Part shown: positions 17,536-27,180 of the stretch, one piece after another
Layout: every line of letters starts with the position of its first letter
How positions within the stretch are numbered: the first letter of the stretch is position 1
Assembly: GCA_910577225.1 (NCBI GenBank)
Contig: CAJTMV010000005.1
Coordinates: 95,796-159,795 of the forward strand
From: an uncultured Eubacterium sp.
Lineage (GTDB): Bacteria > Bacillota > Clostridia > Lachnospirales > Lachnospiraceae
Direction of reading: 5' to 3'
Length of the DNA: 64,000 nucleotides
The notes under the pieces: model-generated
What the model was told of the DNA's origin: nothing
The model's database searches: none
Seen by the model: the letters and a program-made list of their open reading frames with translations, nothing else
Translations under genes and position numbers: made by a program

Positions 17536-18699
17536 TTAGTTGTATAAAATATCCATCATCGCGTGCACACGATGAACAAATGTATGCGACTCTTTCATTT
17601 TACCTATACAGTTATCGATAATTTGCTGCCGTTCCTTTTCATGTGACAGGTACCAGGCAATTTGTCTGATAAAATCTGTCTCGCTTTCATAAAAGACAAA
17701 ATCTTCTTTTGGTATAAAATCGTCCAGCAGATCTTCCTGAAAATTAGTTAACAGAAAGCCTCCGCTGCCCATAATTTCCATACATCGCAGCGGAATACCG
17801 GTCTGAATACTTTTTAATGTAATATTCAGATTGATGCGGCTGTGCTGAAAGACGAACGGCATCGTATCATAAGGATCGATCGGCCCGATAAACTGTGCGT
17901 CTGACAGTTCTGCAAGCGGCTGGTGGGTAAACAGTTTTACCTGAAACTGACGAGAAGCAGTTTTTAATAAGCTGATTCGTTCTCTGGACGTAATTTTGCG
18001 GCATAAAAAATAATTTGCGTATACATAAGCATCTGTTTCCGTACCGTCAGAAAGCGGCGAGTAGGGGCAGGATTTTTGCAGATCGTCAGTTATCTCAGGA
18101 GTCAGCAGATCTTCAAGAAAATTACAGCCGTATACTTTTTGCTGCGCCGCCATAACAGCGTCCAGATACCCTCTTGTATAAGGGGAAATATCCGTCAGCC
18201 GCTCAAATAAGTGGTGATCTTCGTTATATAAAGATCCGACAAAGGAAACGTCGGAACTTACAATCGGAAGCAGATGGTCCGGGCATTTCATGGATGTCAG
18301 TCGTTCTACATTTGCGGCGAGCGGCAGATAATATACGGTAGGAATCCCTGCATTTTGAAACGTCAGCCAGGTGGCTTTGTCAAAGAGAAATACGTAATTG
18401 CATGGATTTAACAACGTATAAGAATACAGAGCCACATGCGGGTTGTCATAGACATAAGAAATATATCTGATCTGATGTCTGAGACAGCAGTTGGAAAGTA
18501 CCGGATGATAATTAAACGAAAATACGAAATCATAGTTTTTTCCGCTGACTGCCTGATCGAAGGCGGCGTCGAATGCAGGATCTTTCCGCTCATTATACGA
18601 TGAATGAAAAAACAGGTCGCAGGATATCTTACATTCTGCAAATGCGTCCAGCATATCCTGTTTTGCAAATGCAGGGGAATCAAGAAATAGTAGTCTCAT
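17536..18699 (-). CDS. CgeB-like glycosyltransferase (DUF3880 + GT-B C-terminal domain)
   Basis: A 387-aa putative glycosyltransferase of the spore-maturation CgeB type. The N-terminal DUF3880-like half has YDFVFSFNYHPVLS, then FLFDKATW and YLPLAANVERL. The second half begins at DVSFVGSLYNEDHH and carries the Glyco_trans_1_2 block with RINLNITLKSIQTGIPLRC and GGFLLTNFQEDL. It is a paralogue of the genes at 18749 and 38180, sharing these blocks in order. Probable substrate is a nucleotide sugar, acceptor flagellin or its glycan. AAGGAGG lies 3 nt before the ATG. Confidence 0.8.
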   Translation of the reverse strand: MRLLFLDSPAFAKQDMLDAFAECKISCDLFFHSSYNERKDPAFDAAFDQAVSGKNYDFVFSFNYHPVLSNCCLRHQIRYISYVYDNPHVALYSYTLLNPCNYVFLFDKATWLTFQNAGIPTVYYLPLAANVERLTSMKCPDHLLPIVSSDVSFVGSLYNEDHHLFERLTDISPYTRGYLDAVMAAQQKVYGCNFLEDLLTPEITDDLQKSCPYSPLSDGTETDAYVYANYFLCRKITSRERISLLKTASRQFQVKLFTHQPLAELSDAQFIGPIDPYDTMPFVFQHSRINLNITLKSIQTGIPLRCMEIMGSGGFLLTNFQEDLLDDFIPKEDFVFYESETDFIRQIAWYLSHEKERQQIIDNCIGKMKESHTFVHRVHAMMDILYN

Positions 18700-18748
18700 A
18701 GTCCTCCTTGGAAGTGCGTGCTGATCGATGTCAGGGGAACAGCAATGA

Positions 18749-19930
18749 TCACTGTTCCAGTCCGTATGCGAGTGAAAGCATCTGTAACAGCCGCTCCGGG
18801 TAATTATGGTATTGAATGATTTTCAACAGGCCGTTGTGTGCAATTTCCTGACAATCTTTTTCATGTGCCAGATAATATTCTACTTTGGTTAACAGGTCTT
18901 CTTCACTCGTATAACATTCCAGATCTGTACCGGGAATAAAATAATTGGTCAGCTCTGACTGATAGTTGGTAATCAGAAAACCTTCGCATGCCAGTACGTC
19001 GTAAACGCGCAGGGGCAGGCCGGTGTGAATGGCTTTGGCAGTAATGTTCAGATTAATTTTACTATAATGAAAGACAAGCGGCATTTCGGTCAGCGTCTTT
19101 GCAAATCCGCAATTTTTTACAGGCAGTCCGTCTGTGCTGCTGCCAGTATAAAGATGCAGCGGATATCGCTGTCCAAGCAGCTGCATCAGCCGGATCCGTT
19201 CGTTAGAGGAGATTTTGGCGCTTAAATATAATTGAGCCATTGCCGCGCGGTCGTTGCGGATACATTTTTCAGGCGGCAGGTAAAAATCCGGAAGATGATT
19301 GCGAAACTCGTCAACAATGGAATCAGGAAGCAGTTCTTCCAGAAAATGGTACCCATATATTTTCTGCTGAGCGGCCATCAGGCCGTTCAGATAGCCGTTT
19401 AGATAATCAGGAGCATGCTCCAGTCTGTCATACTGACATTTTTCGGTATAAAGAGAGCCGACAAAAGAAAGATCACATGTGAATCGTTCTTTCTCAGAGT
19501 CAGAAGCAGTCTGAATGACATTTGTCCATCGGACCGGATTGCTGGCAAGCGGCAGATGGAAAATACAGTCCGGATTGCGCGGAGCAAAGGTCTGATACTG
19601 ATCCGCGTCAAATAAAAAGATACGGTTCCACTCGTTTGTAATGGAATCTGAGTACAGCTCCATAATCGGGCAGGAAACTGTCCAGCAGATATAGCGTATC
19701 CGAAAGATGGTGCAAACATCCGATATAAAAGGATAGAAGTTCACGCTGAATATAAAGTCATAAGAATGCGCCAGCAGTTCTTTTTCCAACAGGCGTACGC
19801 CGTCGCCAGGCAGAAAGTTTTTATTTGTAATTTCAACAGTAATTTCATCGACGGTATTTCCAAGTTCCTGAAAACCGGAAATAATATCTGGTTCACAGAT
19901 ACTGCCATAACGGTAAAATAATATTCTCAT
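18749..19930 (-). CDS. CgeB-like glycosyltransferase (DUF3880 + GT-B C-terminal domain)
   Basis: A 393-aa paralogue of the 17536 gene, encoded 49 nt upstream of it in the same direction, so probably one operon. Shared landmarks: YDFIFSVNFYPFIS, FLFDADQY, HLPLASNPVRW, DLSFVGSLYTEK, AAQQKIYGYHFLEELL, INLNITAKAIHTGLPLRV and EGFLITNYQSEL. The sugar specificity cannot be told. It is divergent from the gene at 20023. Confidence 0.8.
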   Translation of the reverse strand: MRILFYRYGSICEPDIISGFQELGNTVDEITVEITNKNFLPGDGVRLLEKELLAHSYDFIFSVNFYPFISDVCTIFRIRYICWTVSCPIMELYSDSITNEWNRIFLFDADQYQTFAPRNPDCIFHLPLASNPVRWTNVIQTASDSEKERFTCDLSFVGSLYTEKCQYDRLEHAPDYLNGYLNGLMAAQQKIYGYHFLEELLPDSIVDEFRNHLPDFYLPPEKCIRNDRAAMAQLYLSAKISSNERIRLMQLLGQRYPLHLYTGSSTDGLPVKNCGFAKTLTEMPLVFHYSKINLNITAKAIHTGLPLRVYDVLACEGFLITNYQSELTNYFIPGTDLECYTSEEDLLTKVEYYLAHEKDCQEIAHNGLLKIIQYHNYPERLLQMLSLAYGLEQ

Positions 19931-19955
19931 AAGGACCTCGTTCGTTTTTCTGCAA

Positions 19956-19984
19956 TTGCAATTATGATGTGATTATTATATACT
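19956..19984 (+). promoter_or_regulatory. Sigma-A promoter for the glycosylation operon
   Basis: TTGCAA (19956-19961), 17 nt, then TATACT (19979-19984), about 38 nt before the ATG at 20023. It is the only gap before a run of ten tightly spaced rightward genes, so it is probably their housekeeping promoter. Confidence 0.7.
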
Positions 19985-20022
19985 AAGTACAAAAGAAATG
20001 AAAGAAAAATAGTGGGGGCAGC

Positions 20023-21666
20023 ATGAAGATTTTAAAGCAGGATCCTGCGGGTATTTCTTTTATGGAAATACTGCTGGATGAGACAATCTGTCAGGGGACC
20101 ATTGCGGTGCCCTGGGAACTGGCAGTACAGTCAGGAGGTTATAATCAGAGGTTAAAAGCAAAACGAAAATATGAGCTGATCCTGCGTATTGCAGCAAAAG
20201 GACCGGTTGATTTTATAGAGCAGGAATTAGATACAAAACAGGAAAAATATCTGATTGTGTATGAACAGGAAGCGGAGGAGAGTGCCGACGACCGATGGAA
20301 AGCAGACTGCTATGTGATTGGGAAATACAGCAGTCAGCTGCAGGAAAGCGGGTTTTTTGATCAGGCAGTCAGCGATATGCTTCAGCTGGCTGAAAACGAA
20401 GGCCATCTGCAGCAAACGCTCGATTATCTGGAACAGATGATTCGGCACGGAAACAGTTATGATTTTATTGACAGCGGATCGAGACCAGTATTAATTTATA
20501 AAGGAGATCCGGTCTGCCATAATGTGCTGACAGTTATGGCAGAACAGTTTGGAAACGCACTGGGACAGCTTGGAATTCCGGTCATTTATTTTGATTGTGA
20601 AAAAGAGGATGTGAAAGAAGTTACGAAATATACGTATCAGCATTTTCGGGCGATTGTGGGCGTTCAGTCTTATATGTTTTCGATCCGGCAAAAAGATGAG
20701 ATTCATGAACTGCATGATGTCATTTATGGTCCGAAATATAACTTTGTTTTCGATCATCCCTTGTGGTTTCAGCATCATTTAAAGCATCATCTTAAGCAGT
20801 TTTATATTTTGACAAACGATAGTGATTACCAGCGATTTTATCAAAAATATTATAAGAAAGAGGCGGTATTTTTTCCTCCGGCAGGAATCGTACCAAAGGA
20901 TGGGAATTGCCGGGAGCGTATTTATGATATGACGTTTGTCGGCGAGTATGGGGATTACTGGAATGAACTGCTCATTATTCATCAGATGGAACGGAGCAGA
21001 CGGTTTCTTGCAAATCATTTTTTACTGGTGATGCGAAAGAATCCTCAGCTGACGGCAGAAGAAGCGCTTATGCAGACATTATCCAGCCGCCGGATTACGC
21101 TTACGGAACAGGAGTTTCTGAATTTGTTTTATGAACTGCGCAGAGTAATATTTTGTGTAATGAATTACTATCGGGATCGCGTATTACGTGTGATTTTAAA
21201 ATCGGGTCTGTCACTGCATGTGTTTGGAAACAGCTGGAGCCGTTCGCCGCTGACGATGCGGTATTCCAATCTGATCTGTCATCCGGATGTTTCTGTAGAG
21301 CAGAGTGTGGCAGTCTGGCAGCAGTCAAAGCTGTCGTTAAATGTAATGTCCTGGCATAAGTCTGGTTTTACGGAACGAATGGCAGGAATTATGCTGGCGG
21401 GGGCGGTGCTCGTGACAGATCATACGCAATATTTGCCGGGGCGCTATGACAGCAGCGATCTGCTTTGCTTTCATCTGGAGAAGCTGCAGGAGCTTCCCAC
21501 ACAAATTATGCGCCTGCTTGGAAATGAGCAGAAGAGGAAAATTATCGCAGAAAATGGCAGAATGAAAACGCTTTCAGAACATACATGGAAAAAACGGGCG
21601 GAACAGTTTTTAACGCTTTTGGAGCAGCAGGCAGAACGATACGAATTGCAGCATATAGGAGGATAA
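20023..21666 (+). CDS. Putative glycosyltransferase, CgeB-type C-terminal half
   Basis: A 547-aa protein. The N-terminal part (about 1-150) has no recognised domain. From about 165 (RPVLIYKGDPVCHNVLTVMA) a GT-B-like fold appears, with IVGVQSYMFS, FDHPLWFQ, and IYDMTFVGEYGDYWNELL. The C-terminal block KLSLNVMSWHKSGFTERMAG and AGAVLVTDHTQYLPGRY corresponds to the nucleotide-sugar-binding end of the Glyco_trans_1_2 family. It is more distant from the three other CgeB-like proteins here. It is the first gene of the rightward operon, and the next gene starts 4 nt after its stop. Confidence 0.7.
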   Translation: MKILKQDPAGISFMEILLDETICQGTIAVPWELAVQSGGYNQRLKAKRKYELILRIAAKGPVDFIEQELDTKQEKYLIVYEQEAEESADDRWKADCYVIGKYSSQLQESGFFDQAVSDMLQLAENEGHLQQTLDYLEQMIRHGNSYDFIDSGSRPVLIYKGDPVCHNVLTVMAEQFGNALGQLGIPVIYFDCEKEDVKEVTKYTYQHFRAIVGVQSYMFSIRQKDEIHELHDVIYGPKYNFVFDHPLWFQHHLKHHLKQFYILTNDSDYQRFYQKYYKKEAVFFPPAGIVPKDGNCRERIYDMTFVGEYGDYWNELLIIHQMERSRRFLANHFLLVMRKNPQLTAEEALMQTLSSRRITLTEQEFLNLFYELRRVIFCVMNYYRDRVLRVILKSGLSLHVFGNSWSRSPLTMRYSNLICHPDVSVEQSVAVWQQSKLSLNVMSWHKSGFTERMAGIMLAGAVLVTDHTQYLPGRYDSSDLLCFHLEKLQELPTQIMRLLGNEQKRKIIAENGRMKTLSEHTWKKRAEQFLTLLEQQAERYELQHIGG

Positions 21667-21670
21667 TGAC

Positions 21671-23248
21671 ATGAAGTTATTTCTGACTGTATTTCAGGAG
21701 ATGGTCAATGAGCATATATCAGATAATAAAATCAGCGAAGAAACATTGCGCCGAATGGCTGCAGAATATAAACGATTATCCAGTAGCGAACAGGAAAAAA
21801 GTATTCAGATTCTTAAAGATACCCTGCAGGATTATGGTCTGATTGTATATTATATGTCAGCGTTATTAAAAATGACGCAGGATAGCAAAATATTGTTTTG
21901 TCTGGAAAAGGTACTGATTTCGGATCAATATCCGTTGTGGGACAGAATGAATGATATGTCTCATATGTATGCACATCTGTTTCTTTATCCAAATTTGTGT
22001 GAGGAAAAAGAAGAATATCGTTGTATCAGAAATGTATATGAATATATCGTCGATGAGATACAAATAAAAATGAAATCTGTATTTTCTTATATTCCATATG
22101 CGGAACGAAAAAAATGTGTAATAATTGTATTAAGAGTATTATTATCAAACAGACATGCTCCAACAAAGCTCGCAAGATATATTTATGATTATTACAGCAG
22201 CATCGGGTATCAGGCAGAGTGTTTTGTCTGTTATTTTGCTGCCGAAGATGGATGTTGGGCGACGAGATATGTAAATAATAATTTTTTGGATACAACGACT
22301 TTCTTTAACTATAAGGTGAATCAGACGGAAATAGCGGGATATAATCAGGTTTTGCATTCAGCTGATTATATCGACGAATTGAAAGAAGCTGTTGGTCTGA
22401 TATGGAGCAAAAAACCAGAATTTGTATTTGAAATTGGAGGCTATACCATTCTTCCAGAGTTATGTACAGGGTTTACGACGGTTGTGTCTGCAACATGTAC
22501 AAAAAAACTGCCGGCAACGCGTGCTCCGCTGTTGGTATCGTTTGTCGCGTATTCAGAGGAGGAACAGCAGGCACACAGGCAAATGATCGGAAACGGCCAG
22601 CGTGTGCTGGAGGTAAAATGTGATATTTCTGAGATAAGTTTTCAGGAAGAAGCAGAGCTTATAACAAGGGAACAATTTGGAGTCTCTGATCAGGATTTTG
22701 TTGTTGTAATTGCAGGAAACCGTCTGGATGCAGAGGTTGACGATTCATTTATGCAAAAAATTTATCAGATTGTGCAGATGGATGAACATTTTATAATTGC
22801 AGTCATTGGAGAGTGTTCAAAACTAAAACAACGGATGCAGCACGAGAGAATCTTATATTGGGGAGATCAGAGTAATTTCAGGTCGGCAGTTGCAATTGGC
22901 GATGTTTTCTTAAATCCTCCAAGACAGGGAGGAGGAACAGGCGCTTTATTCGCAGTACTGGAAGAAATACCAGTTATTACTTTAGATAATTGCGATGTGC
23001 AGATCAATGCAGGATCCGATTTTGTATGTGCGGGGACAGAAGAGATGCCGCAGTTAGTTTACCGATACTTTTCCGATCGGCAATTTATGGAACAACAAAA
23101 AATAAACTGCAGAAAGCGGGCACAGGTATTGCTGCATGCCGATAGCAGTCAGGAGCTGCATATCGTATGCGAGGCGGTAAAAGAATATGCTTTGCAAAAA
23201 GAGCAGAATTTTTTTCAGGGAAAGTCGCAAACGGAACAGAATGAATAA
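21671..23248 (+). CDS. Putative GT-B glycosyltransferase
   Basis: A 525-aa protein with a helical N-terminal third and a GT-B-like C-terminal half. After VSFVAYSEEEQQAHRQM comes FGVSDQDFVVVIAGNRL and FIIAVIGECS, then NPPRQGGGTGALFAVLEEIP with the conserved glycine-rich turn and the glutamate typical of sugar-nucleotide binding, and VITLDNCDVQ. Specificity unknown. It is translationally close to its neighbours and part of the modification operon. Confidence 0.62.
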   Translation: MKLFLTVFQEMVNEHISDNKISEETLRRMAAEYKRLSSSEQEKSIQILKDTLQDYGLIVYYMSALLKMTQDSKILFCLEKVLISDQYPLWDRMNDMSHMYAHLFLYPNLCEEKEEYRCIRNVYEYIVDEIQIKMKSVFSYIPYAERKKCVIIVLRVLLSNRHAPTKLARYIYDYYSSIGYQAECFVCYFAAEDGCWATRYVNNNFLDTTTFFNYKVNQTEIAGYNQVLHSADYIDELKEAVGLIWSKKPEFVFEIGGYTILPELCTGFTTVVSATCTKKLPATRAPLLVSFVAYSEEEQQAHRQMIGNGQRVLEVKCDISEISFQEEAELITREQFGVSDQDFVVVIAGNRLDAEVDDSFMQKIYQIVQMDEHFIIAVIGECSKLKQRMQHERILYWGDQSNFRSAVAIGDVFLNPPRQGGGTGALFAVLEEIPVITLDNCDVQINAGSDFVCAGTEEMPQLVYRYFSDRQFMEQQKINCRKRAQVLLHADSSQELHIVCEAVKEYALQKEQNFFQGKSQTEQNE

Positions 23249-23261
23249 AGAGGATGGATAG

Positions 23262-24371
23262 ATGAGAAACAGATTAGCAGTTATTGGTGCTGGTGATTTT
23301 CAAAATCAGCTCATCAGAAAGGCAAAAGCAAGGGGAATGGAGACGCATGTATTTGCCTGGAAGTCTGGAGATATTGGAGAAAGAGAAGCAGATTATTTTT
23401 ATCCGATCAGCATTATAGAAAAAGATCAGATTCTGGAAAAATGCAGAGAAATCAAACCGGCAGGAATTGTATCGATTGCCTCAGATCTGGCTGTCGTTAC
23501 TGTCAGTTATGTAGCGGAAAAGCTGAATCTGATCGGGAACGGAATGGAAAGCGCAAAAATTTCTACGAATAAATATCTGATGCGCAAAGCATTTGAAGCA
23601 AATAAGGATCCGTCTCCGAGATACTGCCGTTCAGATGAAATGACAGACGAGATGCTGCAGAACATGCATCTGCCGCTTATTGTGAAACCGGTCGACCGGT
23701 CAGGAAGCCGCGGAGTTACGAAGATTACGGATCGATCAGAGATCAGGGACGCAGTAAAAAGGGCAGAAGAACAATCGTTTGAGAATCTGGCAGTAATTGA
23801 AGAATTTATCAAAGGGGACGAATACAGCGTAGAATACATTTCCTGGGAAGGCAGACATACGTTTCTGGCTCTGACACAAAAATACACGACTGGAGCGCCC
23901 CATTTTATTGAAACAGGACATGCCGAGCCGGCGATAGTATCGGAAGAGACTTTAGGAAACATACAAAAAACAGTGGTCCATGCACTGGATTCTTTACTCA
24001 TAAAATATGGCGCTTCACATGCGGAGATTAAAGTGACTCCTGAGGGAGATGTAAAGATTATTGAAATTGGAGCACGTATGGGCGGCGACTGTATTGGATC
24101 TGATCTTGTACAAATTTCTACCGGATATGATTTTGTCAATATGGTTATCGATATCGCCTGTGGAAAACAGCCGTCTTTTGAAAAAGTATGCACTCCACAA
24201 CGGGCAGAAGTGAGATTCCTGTTTGGGAAAGAAGATTTTCAAAGACTGGAAGAACTAAAAAAGACAAATCCAGACTGTCTCTATCGTGTGAGCGAACTAA
24301 AGGAACCAGAAGAAGGAATAACAGTGACGGACAGTTCAGCCAGATATGGATATTATATTATAAGGGGATAA
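23262..24371 (+). CDS. ATP-grasp ligase
   Basis: A 369-aa ATP-grasp enzyme (carboxylate-amine or -thiol ligase family). The N-terminal Rossmann-like domain begins RLAVIGAGDFQNQLIRKAKA. The ATP-binding core has PLIVKPVDRSGSRGVTKI (about 146-163), VIEEFIKGDEYSVEYISWEG, and the metal-binding end KIIEIGARMGGDCIGSDLV. In this context it could form an amide bond between an amino sugar and an acid or amino acid, or activate a substrate for the carrier protein nearby. That use is inference. The next gene starts 2 nt after its stop. Confidence 0.82.
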   Translation: MRNRLAVIGAGDFQNQLIRKAKARGMETHVFAWKSGDIGEREADYFYPISIIEKDQILEKCREIKPAGIVSIASDLAVVTVSYVAEKLNLIGNGMESAKISTNKYLMRKAFEANKDPSPRYCRSDEMTDEMLQNMHLPLIVKPVDRSGSRGVTKITDRSEIRDAVKRAEEQSFENLAVIEEFIKGDEYSVEYISWEGRHTFLALTQKYTTGAPHFIETGHAEPAIVSEETLGNIQKTVVHALDSLLIKYGASHAEIKVTPEGDVKIIEIGARMGGDCIGSDLVQISTGYDFVNMVIDIACGKQPSFEKVCTPQRAEVRFLFGKEDFQRLEELKKTNPDCLYRVSELKEPEEGITVTDSSARYGYYIIRG

Positions 24372-24373
24372 AA

Positions 24374-25036
24374 ATGATTATTTTTGGTACGAGTACATTT
24401 TCGAAGCTGATGAAATGGTATATGGAAAATGATGCGGGGATGGGCAAAATTGAAGCCTTTACAGTGGAAAAACAATATCTGACAGAGAGGGAATTTTGCG
24501 GTATCCCAGTGATACCGTTTGAGGAACTGGAGGAGGTTTTTGAAAAAGAGCATATTTCAATATTAAACACCTGCGGTTATCATGATATGAATGATGTAAG
24601 AGAAAAAGTGTTTGTTATGTGCAAAAATAAAGGATATGAGATTCAGAGTTATGTGCACTCTTCCGCGATACTCAATGGAGTGGAAACAGGCCAGGGAACG
24701 ATTATTCTGGAACATGTGCTGTTTGAGCCGTTTGCAAAGATCGGCAGCGGGAATATTTTTGCTCCGGACGTTTTAATCGGTCATGACAGCGTGATAGGTG
24801 ATTTTAATTATTTTTCCAGCGGTATTAAAGTATGCGGCGGATGCAGTATCGGTAATCATAATTTTATAGGAACAAATGCTGTGCTGAAAGAACATTTAAC
24901 GATCAGCGATTACAATCTGGTTGGCGCGGGGACATATCTGAATGTGGATCTGCAAGATTATATGGCAACGGCGCCCGTACCGTGCAGAATCAGACAAATG
25001 ACGAAAACAAATCTGGACAGGCTGATAAACAGATAA
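24374..25036 (+). CDS. NeuD-like sugar O/N-acyltransferase (left-handed beta-helix)
   Basis: A 220-aa protein of the NeuD/PglD/PerB type: an N-terminal nucleotide-sugar-binding Rossmann half (MIIFGTSTFSKLMKWYM) and a C-terminal hexapeptide beta-helix from about 105 (GTIILEHVLFEPFAKIGSGN, then VLIGHDSVIGDFNYFSSG, and SIGNHNFIGTNAVLKEHLTI). It probably transfers an acetyl or other acyl group to a 4-amino sugar, using H124 or the neighbouring histidine-containing loop as base. A longer frame from 24188 runs out of phase through the ATP-grasp gene. AAGGGG at 24362-24367 fixes the ATG at 24374. Confidence 0.82.
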   Translation: MIIFGTSTFSKLMKWYMENDAGMGKIEAFTVEKQYLTEREFCGIPVIPFEELEEVFEKEHISILNTCGYHDMNDVREKVFVMCKNKGYEIQSYVHSSAILNGVETGQGTIILEHVLFEPFAKIGSGNIFAPDVLIGHDSVIGDFNYFSSGIKVCGGCSIGNHNFIGTNAVLKEHLTISDYNLVGAGTYLNVDLQDYMATAPVPCRIRQMTKTNLDRLINR

Positions 25037-25072
25037 CAGACAGATATATTTTCAAATATCAGGGAGAAAATT

Positions 25073-26845
25073 ATGATACAGGAACTGGAGTATCCATTTG
25101 ACAGCGGCAGGATTTTGCGAAAACGAAGATCTTTACGCAGAATGCTGCAGCAGCAGGATATGTGGATGGAAAAAAAGATAGCGATACTGGGCGGTTCGAC
25201 GACGCATGATATCAGAGAAATACTGGAATTATTTCTTTTAAATTACGGAATCAGACCAGAATTTTTTGAATCAGAATATGGGCAGTACTGGCAGGACGCA
25301 ATGTTTGGAAATGAAAAGCTCGCGCAGTTAGAGCCGGATATTATTTATATACATACATCGAACCGAAATATTACCTCTTATCCCAAACTAACGGATCGTT
25401 CGGAGGACATCGAACAGTTATTGGAGCAGCAGTACGCACATTTTGAAACAATGTGGGAAAAACTGACGCAGCAGTATCACTGTCCGATCATCCAAAACAA
25501 TTTTGAATACCCATATTACAGACTGTTAGGCAATCAGGATGCAGTCAGTCCGGGCGGAAAGACACATTTTGTTATCAGGCTGAATCAGAAATTTGCAGAA
25601 TACGCGCAGACGCATGAACAGTTCTTCATCAATGATATTAACTATCAGTCTGCAGATTATGGTTTAAAAGAATGGTCAGATCCATTTTACTGGCACATGT
25701 ATAAGTATGCGCTGTGTCAGGAAGCGATTCCGCAGTTATGTTTTCAAATAGCAAATATTATTAAGTCTGTATTTGGCAAAAATAAAAAAGCACTGGCTCT
25801 GGATCTGGACAATACGCTGTGGGGCGGTGTCGTTGGCGATGACGGGCCGGAGCGGCTGGAACTTGGACAAGAGACGTCCAGGGGACAGGTATATACAGAG
25901 TTTCAGTCGTATTTAAAAGAGCTGCATGATCTTGGTATTTTGCTTACAATATTGTCAAAAAATGAAGAAGAAAACGCGCTGGCGGGACTGGAACATCCGC
26001 AAATGATTTTGAAAAAAGAAGATTTTATCAAAATCAGGGCGAATTGGGAACCGAAAAGTACCAATCTGCTGCAAATAGCAGAGGAGCTGACACTTTTGCC
26101 GGAAGCGTTTGTGTTTGCAGACGATCAGCCGGCTGAGAGAGAAATTGTAAAATGTCAGGTTCCTCAGGTATCGGTTCCTCCCATGGATCAGCCTGAACAT
26201 TATATCCGTAATATCGATCGTGCAGGATACTTTGAAAGGACATATTTTTCACAGGATGATTTAAAAAGAAACGATATGTACCGGCAAAATGTAAGACGGA
26301 TGACGGCGCAGAAAGAATTTCACAATTATGAAGAGTATCTGCGTTCTTTGCATATGCAGGCAGAAATCAGACAGTTTGAACCGTTATATATGGCGCGGAT
26401 TGCACAATTGACGAATAAAAGCAATCAGTTTAACCTGACGACGAAACGTTTTTCAGAGGCAGAGATGAAATCTTATGCGCAAAGAGACGATTATATTTGT
26501 CTGTATGGAAAGCTGACAGATAAATTTGGGGATAATGGTATTGTTACAGTCGTTATGGGACGACAGGAAAATGACATTCTGCACCTTGAACTATGGCTGA
26601 TGAGCTGTCGTGTGCTCAGACGCGGTATGGAAGATGCGATGCTGGATGAGCTTGTCAGACGGGCAGTAGAAAAAGGTGTCAAATCGATCAAAGGCTATTA
26701 TTATCAGACAGCAAAAAATGGAATGGTAAAAGATTTTTATGGTCAGTGCGGTTTCCAAAAACTCCTTCAGGCAGAAAATGGAGACAGTGAATGGATATTA
26801 GAAACAGCCGCTTATAAGACCAGAAATCATATCATAAAAGTATAA
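25073..26845 (+). CDS. FkbH-like HAD-IIIC family protein
   Basis: A 590-aa FkbH-type protein. An N-terminal SGNH-like part carries IAILGGSTTHDIREILELFL. The HAD core starts near residue 244 (DLDNTLWGGVVGDDG, the FkbH signature), followed by LTILSKNEEENALAGLEH and FVFADDQPAEREIV. The C-terminal GNAT-like part begins near IAQLTNKSNQFNLTTKRF and includes ELWLMSCRVLRRGMEDAML. FkbH proteins take 1,3-bisphosphoglycerate and load a glyceryl group on an acyl carrier protein. The carrier protein gene follows 17 nt later, which supports the same job here, feeding a glyceryl-type acyl group to a sugar. Confidence 0.86.
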   Translation: MIQELEYPFDSGRILRKRRSLRRMLQQQDMWMEKKIAILGGSTTHDIREILELFLLNYGIRPEFFESEYGQYWQDAMFGNEKLAQLEPDIIYIHTSNRNITSYPKLTDRSEDIEQLLEQQYAHFETMWEKLTQQYHCPIIQNNFEYPYYRLLGNQDAVSPGGKTHFVIRLNQKFAEYAQTHEQFFINDINYQSADYGLKEWSDPFYWHMYKYALCQEAIPQLCFQIANIIKSVFGKNKKALALDLDNTLWGGVVGDDGPERLELGQETSRGQVYTEFQSYLKELHDLGILLTILSKNEEENALAGLEHPQMILKKEDFIKIRANWEPKSTNLLQIAEELTLLPEAFVFADDQPAEREIVKCQVPQVSVPPMDQPEHYIRNIDRAGYFERTYFSQDDLKRNDMYRQNVRRMTAQKEFHNYEEYLRSLHMQAEIRQFEPLYMARIAQLTNKSNQFNLTTKRFSEAEMKSYAQRDDYICLYGKLTDKFGDNGIVTVVMGRQENDILHLELWLMSCRVLRRGMEDAMLDELVRRAVEKGVKSIKGYYYQTAKNGMVKDFYGQCGFQKLLQAENGDSEWILETAAYKTRNHIIKV

Positions 26846-26862
26846 GAAAGAGGGAAATGAAA

Positions 26863-27111
26863 ATGACAAGAGAAGAACTGTTACAGCAGTTAACTACAGT
26901 ATTTCAGGATGTGTTCGATGATGAGCAGCTGACAATTTCAGAGCAGACATCCGCAGATGATATTACAGACTGGGACAGTCTGATGCATATCACGTTAATC
27001 AGCGCAGTGGAAGATGAGTTTCAGGTGAAGTTTGGTATGCAGGAGATTATAGAAATGCAGAATGTCGGACAGATGGCCGATCTGATCGAACAGAAGACGG
27101 AACATCGATAA
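26863..27111 (+). CDS. Acyl carrier protein
   Basis: An 82-aa stand-alone carrier protein. The phosphopantetheine serine is in TDWDSLMHITLISAVE (about Ser39), with helix I LLQQLTTVFQDVF and helix III EIIEMQNVGQMADLI. It is acidic and of normal length. AGAGGG is 8 nt before the ATG at 26863. An in-frame ATG 6 nt upstream is too close to that site. It is sandwiched between the FkbH-like gene and a methyltransferase, so it is a dedicated carrier, not the housekeeping fatty-acid ACP. Confidence 0.9.
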   Translation: MTREELLQQLTTVFQDVFDDEQLTISEQTSADDITDWDSLMHITLISAVEDEFQVKFGMQEIIEMQNVGQMADLIEQKTEHR

Positions 27112-27180
27112 CGACTGAAACGTAACAGATCAGCAGTCTGAACTGTGCGTTTCTAATGAAATCAGACGGGAGAAAAAGAA

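Noticed and set aside
23507..24193. 228-aa open frame on the minus strand
   Set aside because: It lies fully antisense to the well-supported ATP-grasp gene and has Ser/Ile-rich composition typical of a shadow frame.
24188..24373. N-terminal extension of the NeuD-like protein
   Set aside because: It overlaps the end of the ATP-grasp gene in another frame. The ribosome binding site and homologous start place the gene at 24374.
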